Shown: positions 42,872 to 50,151 of the stretch, one piece after another | How positions within the stretch are numbered: the first letter of the stretch is position 1 | Layout of the letters: every line of letters begins with the position of its first letter | Assembly (NCBI GenBank): GCA_016930085.1 | Contig: JAFGHO010000119.1 | Span: forward strand, 1-50,151 | Origin: Spirochaetales bacterium | GTDB lineage: Bacteria; Spirochaetota; Spirochaetia; SZUA-6; JAFGRV01 | Direction: 5' to 3' | Length of the DNA: 50,151 bases | The notes under the pieces: model-generated | The model's database searches: none | The model's input: the letters and a program-made list of their open reading frames with translations, nothing else | Told to the model about the DNA's origin: nothing | Program-made: the position numbers and the translations under genes

Positions 42872-44263
42872 CTATAATATCATCTCGTACAACAGCCCAG
42901 GGGAGACTCCCGTATACGGATCATCGCCCAGAAAGTTGATGAATAAACTCCCGTAGACGCCGAAGAACCATGAACGGAAAAGGTTCATCCTGATGCCGCA
43001 CGATACGGAAAAAGCGGGCCGGATATTTCCCGTTTCTCCTTCACCGGCCCCGGTAAGAAGCATATTGACGGCAGCGCCCCCGCAGAGTTCGATATATCCC
43101 GATACGAACGCGGCTTCGGGATAGGTGTATCGAAGCAGAAGCTGGAGGGGAAACGATATAACCGAAAACGCAGGGGAATAATCTTCCGCTTCCTCCGCAT
43201 AATTCATTCCCGCAAACACCCCGATACCGAATGTTCCGTGCATGAAACCGGTATTCCAGAGGAGACTCGCGGCGGGGGCGTACCCGTATCCCACTGCCTC
43301 TTCCAGTTTTCCGACCGGAAGGCTTATTTCCATCCTCAGGCCGAGCGACAGGTGTCCGGTGGAGGGCGTTATCGCAGCCGCCGGTTCTTCCATTACGACA
43401 ATTGTATTCTTTTCTTTCTGCGGGTTTGCTATTTCCTCTTTGAGGAAGAGGAGAAAACTCGCCCCTTCCTGATGGCCCGTCTCCTTCAGGTTCCCGACAA
43501 GGGGAGTCGTTCGCGTAATCCCGAGCCGGATTTCGCTGTAGATCATGTAGGGATCGAGGTACGGTTTTTTGTTTTTTTCCAGAAGAAGCTTGAGCTGGAG
43601 CGCGAATTCGGAATTATCCGGAACGGTCTCGGACGCCCCGGATGTAATCACCTGTCTCGATACACGCGTATACGCTTTGTTGAAATAAGTTATGTCCTTC
43701 CCGGTGTCCTCGAGGCCGCGGCTTCCGGAGAGGAGATCGCCGCTGAAACAAGAGTCGCTGATGATGCAGAGGTGGGATGCTTTGATCCCGCCGATGAATC
43801 CCCTTATCTGTGAATTGGGAAGCCAGTTTTCCTGGGCATAACGGTCTTTGCCCGCGTTAACCGGAATCCAGAATCCGGAACTCGTCGTTTGATCGAAATA
43901 GCCGTGACCGAAATAAATGACTAAAAGCGAGTCTTCGGGGAGGAATGTCTTCTTGAGACGGTCGAATGTTTCGATTATATAGCCTTTTGTCGCCTCTTTG
44001 TCATAAATTTCTGTGACCTCGTCAATGACATACCGTGTTTTGAGGATATCCCGTATTTCCTTTATGTCCCTGACAGGGTATTCCAGCGCCGGCCATTTCG
44101 TGTATTTTCCGATCCCGATGAGGAGAAGGTATTGCCTGCCGCGTTCTATGGATATCGTTTGAGGGACGTCGACTTTATTGAGATTTCTGGATTCATCAGC
44201 ATGCAGATAATACGAAGAAAAGACAGAGAGGATGATAATGATGGATATGGAGTGTTTTTTCAT
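42872..44263 (-). CDS. exported caspase-like (C14) protease with a C-terminal beta-barrel
   Basis: This 463-residue protein has a signal peptide (about residues 1-22, ending Y-L-H-A). A caspase/metacaspase-like p20 domain follows (about 43-290), with the catalytic His120 in V-I-Y-F-G-H-G and Cys172 in I-I-S-D-S-C-F-S-G-D; D170 lies where metacaspases hold the basic P1 residue of a substrate. After a Pro/Ala linker, about 165 residues of alternating amphipathic strands (L-S-L-G-L-R-M-E-I, F-G-I-G-V-F-A-G-M, F-P-L-Q-L-L-L-R-Y) look like an outer-membrane barrel. The start ATG 44263 has AGG upstream. It is the first gene of the five-gene unit and would place the protease in the periplasm or at the surface. 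Confidence 0.85.
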   Translation of the reverse strand: MKKHSISIIIILSVFSSYYLHADESRNLNKVDVPQTISIERGRQYLLLIGIGKYTKWPALEYPVRDIKEIRDILKTRYVIDEVTEIYDKEATKGYIIETFDRLKKTFLPEDSLLVIYFGHGYFDQTTSSGFWIPVNAGKDRYAQENWLPNSQIRGFIGGIKASHLCIISDSCFSGDLLSGSRGLEDTGKDITYFNKAYTRVSRQVITSGASETVPDNSEFALQLKLLLEKNKKPYLDPYMIYSEIRLGITRTTPLVGNLKETGHQEGASFLLFLKEEIANPQKEKNTIVVMEEPAAAITPSTGHLSLGLRMEISLPVGKLEEAVGYGYAPAASLLWNTGFMHGTFGIGVFAGMNYAEEAEDYSPAFSVISFPLQLLLRYTYPEAAFVSGYIELCGGAAVNMLLTGAGEGETGNIRPAFSVSCGIRMNLFRSWFFGVYGSLFINFLGDDPYTGVSPGLLYEMIL

Positions 44264-44321
44264 TGGGTTACCTGTTCCTTCAATAACCAAAAAGATATTT
44301 TTTTTACAAGGCGAAGTCTCA

Positions 44322-44349
44322 ATTGTATCATAAATAATAAAAAAATCAA
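44322..44349 (-). promoter_or_regulatory. sigma-70 type promoter for the caspase locus
   Basis: On the minus strand TTGATT (44349-44344) and TACAAT (44327-44322) are 16 bases apart in a T-rich stretch. Transcription would begin near 44315, about 52 bases before ATG 44263. Confidence 0.55.
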
Positions 44350-44402
44350 AAGAAAAAACACTCATCGAAATATATCCGGTTTCCTTTCTGCAAGGATATA
44401 TA

Positions 44403-44419
44403 TTCAATATGTGTGCCAA
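44403..44419 (-). promoter_or_regulatory. sigma-54-like promoter for the caspase locus
   Basis: On the minus strand TTGGCACACATATTGAA matches the consensus TTGGCAC-N5-TTGCA in the whole -24 part and in T-T-G of the -12 part, with the correct GG-N10-G spacing. The usual C of the -12 GC is A. It lies 140 bases upstream of ATG 44263. Confidence 0.45.
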
Positions 44420-44476
44420 TTTTTCCCTGTCTTATCTAAAACAGAATAATTTCTTATTTTATAAATAAATAACCCG

Positions 44477-44499
44477 CCTGTGGGACGGCGGTGCACAGG
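44477..44499. promoter_or_regulatory. inverted repeat, possible activator site
   Basis: CCTGTG (44477-44482) and CACAGG (44494-44499) flank an 11-base centre. The repeat lies 58-82 bases upstream of the sigma-54-like -24 element, a usual distance for an enhancer site. It could instead be a weak terminator for the PilZ gene. Confidence 0.35.
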
Positions 44500-44659
44500 A
44501 AGAAACCCCCTTGCGCATATGCAAGTAATTGCGGTTCCGGAGGCATTGCCGGATATTTATTTTTTTATATGATAACGAGATACTTCAATGAGTTGCGTAA
44601 ATGTCCACATGACGGATTGCGGAGGGGGGTTCGCCGTACCGTAAACGGGAAAAGGTATT

Positions 44660-44959
44660 TCAGTTTGTCAGCCTGTTGATCGTCTCGTACTGAAGTTTAT
44701 TCGCTTCCATAAAATCGATCCCGTTTTCGAAAAAATCGGAAATAATCTGAAGACTCCACATGACCTTTCCCTTTATTATTATCTGACTTCCGTCCGGCAA
44801 CGTCAGACTCAGGGTGAGCAGTCTTCCTTTATTCAACGGTTCCCTTGTAGTGATACAAATACCGCCTTTGCTTATATTTTTCACTTTTGCCCTCACCTGT
44901 TTGTTGACATTGACATTCACATTCACATCGACGCGGGGAAACTCTCTTCTTTCTTTCAC
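44660..44959 (-). CDS. PilZ-domain protein (c-di-GMP receptor type)
   Basis: This 99-residue protein is a single PilZ domain. It opens with K-E-R-R-E-F-P-R, which supplies the R-x-x-x-R motif for cyclic di-GMP, and continues with V-K-N-I-S-K-G-G-I-C-I, the second half of the binding site (D/N-x-S-x-x-G), then L-T-L-S-L-T-L-P and G-K-V-M-W. It is therefore a likely c-di-GMP receptor, in contrast to the PilZ protein at 19555. The start is GTG 44959 with AGAGGG about 10 bases upstream. Near the N-terminus the alternating V-N-V-N-V-N-V-N is encoded by a run of near-identical hexamers. It lies upstream of the caspase locus on the same strand, 396 bases away. Confidence 0.85.
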   Translation of the reverse strand: MKERREFPRVDVNVNVNVNKQVRAKVKNISKGGICITTREPLNKGRLLTLSLTLPDGSQIIIKGKVMWSLQIISDFFENGIDFMEANKLQYETINRLTN

Positions 44960-45111
44960 GATTGTATTGCCCTCTTTCGTATTCAGACTTCGTTATAAAT
45001 TTTATACTTTTATCGCCCGAAGACAAGAAAAAAATGAGAAATGTGCGCTGCCGGCGGCCCGATACGGAAGGCCGGCTGCCGGGAAAAAAAGGTAACCGTC
45101 CGCCTGTATGA

Positions 45112-45141
45112 TTGTTCATATATCCTTCTTTATTATATACT
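45112..45141 (+). promoter_or_regulatory. promoter placed for a leaderless DUF2784 mRNA
   Basis: TTGTTC (45112-45117) and TATACT (45136-45141) are 18 bases apart. ATG 45151 begins 9 bases after the -10 box, and no ribosome site is present. Confidence 0.45.
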
Positions 45142-45150
45142 GCCCGTATC

Positions 45151-45540
45151 ATGCTCGTTTACAAGGCGCTCGATATTTTCTTTTTTGTATTTCATGCGAT
45201 ATTTACCGGTTTTTGTACCTTCGGCTGGATATGGAAAAAAACCAGGAAACTGAATTTTATCCTGCTTTTTCTTACAGGCATTTCGTGGCTCCTGGTCGGC
45301 CCGCTGTGCGGGTACGGTATAGGATATTGCCCTTTCACCGACTGGCACTGGCAGGCAAAGATAAAACTGGGGTATACCGATTTTCCCCGTTCGTATGTAA
45401 AATTCTTTTTTGATTCGTTGACAGGACTGGATTTGAACGCCTTTGCCGTTGATGCGGCGGTTGCCTTTTTATTTGCCGCGGCTTTCATGCTTTCTCTGAT
45501 ACTCAATATCAGGGATATCGTCCGCACCCGGAGGCATTAA
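45151..45540 (+). CDS. DUF2784-like small membrane protein
   Basis: This 129-residue protein has four hydrophobic segments (about residues 5-25, 32-50, 85-100 and 102-122) and a conserved-looking loop with C-G-Y-G-I-G-Y-C-P-F-T-D-W-H-W between the second and third. The arrangement resembles the DUF2784 family of inner-membrane proteins of unknown function. The start is ATG 45151, since the -10 box lies just upstream; the frame extends to ATG 45112, which falls on the -35 box. Its stop overlaps that of the convergent gene (45537-45540). Confidence 0.7.
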   Translation: MLVYKALDIFFFVFHAIFTGFCTFGWIWKKTRKLNFILLFLTGISWLLVGPLCGYGIGYCPFTDWHWQAKIKLGYTDFPRSYVKFFFDSLTGLDLNAFAVDAAVAFLFAAAFMLSLILNIRDIVRTRRH

Positions 45541-46916
45541 TAAGAGATTTCACACCCCAATGTGGTGGTGAGAATTGATGTGATATTATTGATATCGATT
45601 CCTTCGACGGCCGCGGCCATAGCCCCCGACTCCAATGGCAGCGGTTTCCGTGTCGATAACGTTACGTATCCGCAGAAATCGGCGTACGTAAAACGATAGG
45701 AACATCTGAACGACCATGCCGGGTTTTCTCTTAAAAAAAGACCTCCGCCCGTGAATATCATGTGCGCGCCGGCTTCAAGGGAGATATCCGATGTTATCGC
45801 CGCCGTCACGTTTCCTCCCTCCTCCGCCATGTTCAGGGCCGCCCGGAACGAGACCGGGTCCGGGATGAGTTCCGCAGTCACGGATGCGCTTTTCTCGCAG
45901 CTTGTTTGCCCGTGTTTATCATACATCAGTCGTACCATTAAAAATGACGAAAAAGAACAATCGGGCTTCGAATTGCCCGGCATATCCCAAACGGCACCCG
46001 CTTTCCAGGTTTCCTCTCCTTCGAGATAGTGCTGGCGGGTATCCTCAGGGTGATTGTATGCAAGTTCATACCCCCCATGGAGTGAAAAGGATTTTGCCGG
46101 GGTAATCGTTATCTTTCCTCCTGTTTTAAGCCGCGCGGCTTCATAATCGCCCCGGGGTGTGATAAAGCCGTCTGTACAAACCCCGATAAAAACCTCAGGT
46201 GAGAATGCCGTGACATCGCACGACAAGGTACAACGGGTAAACGAGCCTGGAGGAATGAGCCGTCCGGCTGAAATGATTTCGGTGACGGTGAACGAAAACC
46301 GGGGTGGGGCGATACAGAGTTTTGTCCCGATATGCACAATGTCACCACCGGAGAAATTGTTTCTTGGGGTAAACCACGCTTCCCCGGCGGCATCCCGGGC
46401 GGGGCGCGAACCGGAATAAATAAAGCTGATAAACGATTCCCGGCAAAAATCAATAGATATTGTACCCCCCCAGAAAACAGGTTTTCCATTGTCGAGGTCG
46501 CAAAACATACCGAACGTATCGGGGACGGGTTCCAAAAACAGAAAATAATTGGAATCGTTATAAAAGGAAGATGAAAGCCTGAGATCAGTTTTTTCGGTAA
46601 AGACATTACTACCGGCTGAAAATCCCATCGGGTTGTATAATTCCCGGAAAAGCCCGTGTTTGTTGACCGGTCCGGCGGTCAACATCGGCGAAGAAAGACC
46701 GACCGTGACGGCGAGATCGTTCAGACCCAGGGATTTTTCACGTATGAGCAGTTTCATGTTTTCTCCCGTAAAAAGCAGTCTGGATTGTAATTCCTCACGA
46801 TCATGGAGTTCGACGGTCAGGGTCGTTTTATCCGGAAAAACCGGAAAAAGGGGGAGGCAGCCGGTCACACAGCAAAAAATGAATACGGCCGAATATCGGG
46901 ATATATTTTTTTTCAT
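45537..46916 (-). CDS. exported beta-rich protein, probably outer-membrane
   Basis: This 459-residue protein has an N-terminal signal (about residues 1-25) with V-T-G-C near residue 19, so it may be a lipoprotein or have a plain signal peptide. The mature part is rich in alternating strands (L-A-V-T-V-G-L-S-S, F-S-F-T-V-T-E-I, F-S-L-H-G-G-Y-E-L-A-Y, F-R-C-S-Y-R-F-T-Y) and ends in the aromatic I-S-Y, which together suggest a large outer-membrane barrel of 14-18 strands. I do not recognise the family. The start is ATG 46916; no clear ribosome site precedes it. It is divergent from the DUF362 gene, with a copy of the GGGACGGAGG motif in the gap. Confidence 0.65.
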   Translation of the reverse strand: MKKNISRYSAVFIFCCVTGCLPLFPVFPDKTTLTVELHDREELQSRLLFTGENMKLLIREKSLGLNDLAVTVGLSSPMLTAGPVNKHGLFRELYNPMGFSAGSNVFTEKTDLRLSSSFYNDSNYFLFLEPVPDTFGMFCDLDNGKPVFWGGTISIDFCRESFISFIYSGSRPARDAAGEAWFTPRNNFSGGDIVHIGTKLCIAPPRFSFTVTEIISAGRLIPPGSFTRCTLSCDVTAFSPEVFIGVCTDGFITPRGDYEAARLKTGGKITITPAKSFSLHGGYELAYNHPEDTRQHYLEGEETWKAGAVWDMPGNSKPDCSFSSFLMVRLMYDKHGQTSCEKSASVTAELIPDPVSFRAALNMAEEGGNVTAAITSDISLEAGAHMIFTGGGLFLRENPAWSFRCSYRFTYADFCGYVTLSTRKPLPLESGAMAAAVEGIDINNITSILTTTLGCEISY

Positions 46917-47064
46917 ACCGATGGTAAGCAACAAGTGTGCCGGGAAAAGCGGCCGAAATACCTTAAAAAATTTACATTCATTAACATAGCATACCAATTG
47001 TATCGATGTCGATATGACACGGGTCTTGTTGCCTTCATGGGGACGGAGGTGCATGCGTCTCCCC

Positions 47065-47093
47065 TTGCTAAATTATCGCTTTCGCTTTATATT
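47065..47093 (+). promoter_or_regulatory. promoter placed for a leaderless DUF362 mRNA
   Basis: TTGCTA (47065-47070) and TATATT (47088-47093) are 17 bases apart. ATG 47103 begins 9 bases after the -10 box. There is no ribosome site. Confidence 0.5.
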
Positions 47094-47102
47094 ATATTCG
47101 GT

Positions 47103-48299
47103 ATGGAGAAGAACAAGGTCGCGATTGTCTGTAAAAACGGACCGCTTGAAAATATAAAACGTGCGATACTCAGTCTTCCGATCGGAGGTCTTAAGGGGGC
47201 ATCGGTATTAATAAAGCCGAATATCGGGAGGGCAGCCCGTCCAGGCCAGGGAATAAATACCCATCCACTTGCCGTGGCCGGGGCTATCGAGGCATTGCAG
47301 GAAGCGGGGGTATCGATTCTTGCCGTGGGCGAAAGCCCGATTGTCGGTGTGGATACGATGGAGGCATTTCGAAAGGCGGGGATTACGGAGATCACAGCCG
47401 AATACAAGGTCCCCCTTCTGGATTTGAATGAAGGAAAGCCGGTTAAAACTGAAATCCCCGGTTCCCGTATTCTGGGTTTCACGAAAATATGTCAACAGGT
47501 TTTTGATTTTGATTTTATCCTTTCCCTGCCCGTCGCGAAATGCCATATGCATACCGGTGTCACCCTCGGCATCAAGAACATGAAAGGGTGTCTCTGGCGG
47601 CACGAGAAGGTGAGATATCATCAACTTGAGTATCAGGAGGGAAATGAATATCCCGAAAAAGCCCTCGATACCGCGATTTCCGATCTCGCGACGATCCTCC
47701 GTCCCCACCTGAGCGCGATCGACGGGTATATCGGGATGGAGGGACTGGGCCCGTCCGGCGGAGAGGCGGTGAAATCGGATTTCGCCGTTGCGTCATGGAA
47801 CCCGGTCGGGGCCGATATATATGCCTGCCTCATGATGGGAATCGATCCCGCGGAAATACCTCATATCAGGCTCACCGCCGAACGGACAGGATATTCTTTC
47901 GATCCGGCCACATATCAAGTCTGTGGAGCCAACGCGGAGAATTATACGTCTCATATTATTTCATACACCCGGCCGCCTTCGAGTATTTCGATAAAATATC
48001 CGAATATCGTCGTTCATGATTGCGATTCATGCAGCGCCTGCCAGTCCACGGTCATGCTTTTTCTCCGCAGGTTCAAGGACGATATGAGCCAATACCTGCT
48101 CGATGACGGCAAGTTTCATATCGGGATCGGGAAGGGTCTGGACGGGACGATTAAGCAGGGAACGGTCCTTATCGGTAATTGTACGAAAAACGTCCGGGAT
48201 TCAGGACTATTCATACCGGGATGTCCGCCGGTGCCCACCCGTATTTACAAGGCGATTACCGGAAACGAACCGGAAGAAAACGAACCTGAAGTTAAATAA
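47103..48299 (+). CDS. DUF362-domain protein with a C-terminal cysteine cluster
   Basis: This 398-residue cytosolic protein matches DUF362: K-P-N-I near residues 38-41, T-H-P near 53, G-E-S-P near 79, L-P-V-A-K-C-H near 143 and G-I-K-N-M-K-G near 158. The C-terminal part has C-D-S-C-S-A-C near residues 308-314 and further cysteines in G-N-C and G-C-P-P. These could hold an Fe-S cluster, as in DUF362 proteins fused to ferredoxin domains, although the spacing is not that of a standard ferredoxin. Function is unknown for the family. The start is ATG 47103. clpB begins 31 bases after its stop, with no visible promoter between. Confidence 0.82.
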   Translation: MEKNKVAIVCKNGPLENIKRAILSLPIGGLKGASVLIKPNIGRAARPGQGINTHPLAVAGAIEALQEAGVSILAVGESPIVGVDTMEAFRKAGITEITAEYKVPLLDLNEGKPVKTEIPGSRILGFTKICQQVFDFDFILSLPVAKCHMHTGVTLGIKNMKGCLWRHEKVRYHQLEYQEGNEYPEKALDTAISDLATILRPHLSAIDGYIGMEGLGPSGGEAVKSDFAVASWNPVGADIYACLMMGIDPAEIPHIRLTAERTGYSFDPATYQVCGANAENYTSHIISYTRPPSSISIKYPNIVVHDCDSCSACQSTVMLFLRRFKDDMSQYLLDDGKFHIGIGKGLDGTIKQGTVLIGNCTKNVRDSGLFIPGCPPVPTRIYKAITGNEPEENEPEVK

Positions 48300-48330
48300 C
48301 TACATTATGTGAAAAAGAGAGGTATACGCA

Positions 48331-50151
48331 ATGAAAACAGACAGGCTGACGGAAAAGGCTCGTGAGGCGATCGAAGAATCCCATTCGATCGCCACAAAGT
48401 ATAACCATTCGGAAATCGACGTCGAACATCTTTTCTCCGCCTTACTCTCGCAGGAGGGCGGTGTGGTCCCCCCGCTGCTACAGAAACTCGGGGTCGATAT
48501 AAAGGAATTCAGCGGCGCGATCGAGCAGAAAATTAAGGTAAAGCCCAAGCTGTACCACGGGGCGACACAGCTTTATCTTTCGACCGCCGTGAACGGCATT
48601 CTGCAGCAGGCGGAGGAAGAGGCGAACGGCCTCAAGGATGACTATATTTCGACGGAACACTTTCTCCTTGCCGCCCTGAAAGTGTCGAGTGAAGTAAAGC
48701 GCCTGCTCGAACGCTACAATGTCAACCGGGGCAGGGTCCTCGAAGCACTGAAATCAATCAGGGGAAATCAGCGTGTCACCGATCCGAACCCGGAAAACAA
48801 ATACCAGGCGCTCGAACGGTATTGCAGGAACCTGACGGACCTCGCGCGAAGGGAAAAACTCGATCCGGTGATCGGGCGCGACAATGAGATCCGCCGGATC
48901 ATTCAGGTGCTGTCACGGCGGACAAAAAACAACCCGGTCCTCATCGGCGAGCCCGGTGTCGGGAAAACCGCCATTGTCGAGGGACTGGCCAGAAGAATCG
49001 TGTCGGGGGATGTCCCCGATTCCCTGAAAAACAAGACGGTACTGGCACTCGATCTCGGGGCGATTGTCGCCGGCGCCAAATACCGCGGGGAGTTCGAGGA
49101 ACGACTCAAGGCGGTTATCAAGGAAGTCGTCGATGCCGAAGGAAGGATCATTCTCTTTATCGACGAACTTCATACTCTGGTCGGCGCCGGAGCCGCGGAA
49201 GGGGCGATGGATGCGTCAAATCTCCTCAAACCGGCACTCGCCCGTGGTGAATTGCGCGCGATCGGTGCGACGACCCTCGATGAATACAGAAAACATATTG
49301 AAAAGGACCCGGCACTCGAGCGCCGTTTTCAGCAGATATATACGTCGGAACCATCGGTCGAGGACACGGTCGCGATTTTACGGGGCATTAAGGAGCGGTA
49401 TGAAGTCCACCATGGCGTACGAATAAAGGACGAAGCGATTATCGCGGCCGCGGTATTGTCGGACAGGTATATCACCTCCCGTTTTCTCCCCGACAAGGCG
49501 ATCGATCTTATCGACGAAGCGGCAAGCAAACTCAAAATCGAGATCGAAAGCCAGCCCACGGAACTTGATGAAATTTACCGGGAGATTCTTCAACTCGATA
49601 TTGAAAAACAGGCGCTTGCAAAAGAATCGGATCCCGCGAGTAAGGAGCGGCTCAAAAAAATAACGGAAGAACTTGCCAAACTCAAGGAGCGCCAGGGTGC
49701 CATGCAGCTTCAATGGCAGAATGAAAAGGCCATCATCGAAGAGATCAGAAAAATCAAACAGGAACTCGAGGAGCTCAATATCGAGGAAACGCGGCATGAA
49801 CGGGAAGGAAATCTCGCGAAAGCGGCGGAAATTAAGCACGGGAAAATACCCGAAGCGGAGAAACGCCTCGAAGAGAAAACACGGATGCTCGAAAAACTTC
49901 ACGGTGAGGCGAAACTGCTTCGCGAGGAAGTGTCCGAGGAAGATATCGCGAAAATCGTGTCGACATGGACGGGAATTCCGGTCTCGAAGATGATGGCCTC
50001 TGAAATGACAAAGCTTTTAAAGCTCGAGGAAATCCTCTCGCGCCGTGTCGTGGGCCAGGAAGAGGCGATCAGGGCGGTTTCGGACGCGATCCGCCGGAAC
50101 AAGGCCGGCCTTTCGGATATCGCCAAACCGCTCGGTACCTTTATGTTCATC
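48331..50151 (+). CDS. clpB: ATP-dependent disaggregase ClpB (partial, runs off the window)
   Basis: The window holds the first 607 codons of a Hsp104/ClpB protein, which with DnaK pulls polypeptides out of aggregates. Visible parts: the two N-domain repeats (about 1-145), nucleotide-binding domain 1 with Walker A G-E-P-G-V-G-K-T at 206-213 and Walker B I-I-L-F-I-D-E-L near 270, the long coiled-coil middle domain (about 410-530) that marks ClpB rather than ClpA or ClpC, and the beginning of domain 2, cut a few residues before its Walker A. ATG 48331 has GAGAGG 8 bases upstream. No CIRCE or sigma-32-type element is seen just before it, so it may be read from the DUF362 promoter. Confidence 0.96.
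   Translation, partial: MKTDRLTEKAREAIEESHSIATKYNHSEIDVEHLFSALLSQEGGVVPPLLQKLGVDIKEFSGAIEQKIKVKPKLYHGATQLYLSTAVNGILQQAEEEANGLKDDYISTEHFLLAALKVSSEVKRLLERYNVNRGRVLEALKSIRGNQRVTDPNPENKYQALERYCRNLTDLARREKLDPVIGRDNEIRRIIQVLSRRTKNNPVLIGEPGVGKTAIVEGLARRIVSGDVPDSLKNKTVLALDLGAIVAGAKYRGEFEERLKAVIKEVVDAEGRIILFIDELHTLVGAGAAEGAMDASNLLKPALARGELRAIGATTLDEYRKHIEKDPALERRFQQIYTSEPSVEDTVAILRGIKERYEVHHGVRIKDEAIIAAAVLSDRYITSRFLPDKAIDLIDEAASKLKIEIESQPTELDEIYREILQLDIEKQALAKESDPASKERLKKITEELAKLKERQGAMQLQWQNEKAIIEEIRKIKQELEELNIEETRHEREGNLAKAAEIKHGKIPEAEKRLEEKTRMLEKLHGEAKLLREEVSEEDIAKIVSTWTGIPVSKMMASEMTKLLKLEEILSRRVVGQEEAIRAVSDAIRRNKAGLSDIAKPLGTFMFI

Larger units (their letters stand above)
44264..44659. promoter_or_regulatory. 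upstream regulatory region of the caspase locus, no gene seen
   Basis: These 396 bases, between the caspase start and the end of the PilZ gene, hold no convincing gene. They contain a sigma-70 type promoter (44322-44349), a sigma-54-like element (44403-44419) and an inverted repeat (44477-44499), all described separately. Confidence 0.5.

Noticed and set aside
47208-47708. 166-codon minus-strand frame
   Set aside because: It is fully inside the well-supported DUF362 gene on the other strand.
48300-48330. CIRCE or sigma-32 site before clpB
   Set aside because: The 31-base gap has no TTAGCACTC/GAGTGCTAA dyad and no CCCCAT element.
1-50151. CRISPR array, insertion sequence or prophage
   Set aside because: I saw no regularly spaced direct repeats, no transposase or integrase and no phage structural genes.

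Overview
The window looks like chromosome from a Gram-negative, free-living bacterium. Signal-peptide proteins with beta-barrel character, many lipoproteins, two PilZ proteins, LamG and caspase domains and a sigma-54 activator fit a deep-branching member of the Spirochaetota best. This placement is an inference (moderate to low confidence); no rRNA or ribosomal protein is present to settle it. Coding density is high on both strands. I see no phage, insertion sequence or CRISPR array.

Layout. 0-11.7 kb: LysE-type exporter, an unrecognised protein that may be frameshifted, a P-loop kinase/dCMP deaminase pair, LamG protein, Cys-rich protein, DNA translocase FtsK, ferredoxin, UppP with a DRE-TIM aldolase, a MinD-like ATPase, and a small protein coupled to adenine phosphoribosyltransferase. 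12-20 kb: a hybrid sensor with a degenerate ATPase domain, a HEAT-like protein, a purH split into two adjacent in-frame genes, an envelope lipoprotein, an outer-membrane barrel and a PilZ protein. 20-27 kb: a DnaE2-like polymerase with a degenerate PHP domain, a seven-repeat propeller lipoprotein, cysteine synthase and an orphan DNA methyltransferase. 27.2-33.9 kb: five tRNA genes (His, Arg, Lys, Leu, Gly), then the proteostasis operon tig-clpP-clpX-lon. 47.1-50.2 kb: a DUF362 protein and the start of clpB, which runs off the window.

The most unusual region is 35.5-44.5 kb, five minus-strand genes that look like one regulated unit. In order of transcription they are: an exported caspase-like protease fused to a predicted outer-membrane barrel; two paralogous lipoproteins with an Ig-like domain followed by glycine-rich repeats (the first broken by one base in a G5 run); a DUF4384 protein; and a very large membrane regulator (CHASE2, histidine-kinase-like, two receivers, sigma-54 AAA+, Fis helix-turn-helix). 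A near-consensus sigma-54 promoter and a dyad lie upstream of the caspase gene, so the regulator at the end of the unit may control it. I infer a cell-envelope stress or surface-remodelling system; its function is unknown.

Two signals recur across the window. Several genes without a Shine-Dalgarno sequence have a -10 box only 7-10 bases before the start codon, which suggests leaderless mRNAs. A short motif, GGGACGGAGG, recurs in gaps between genes.
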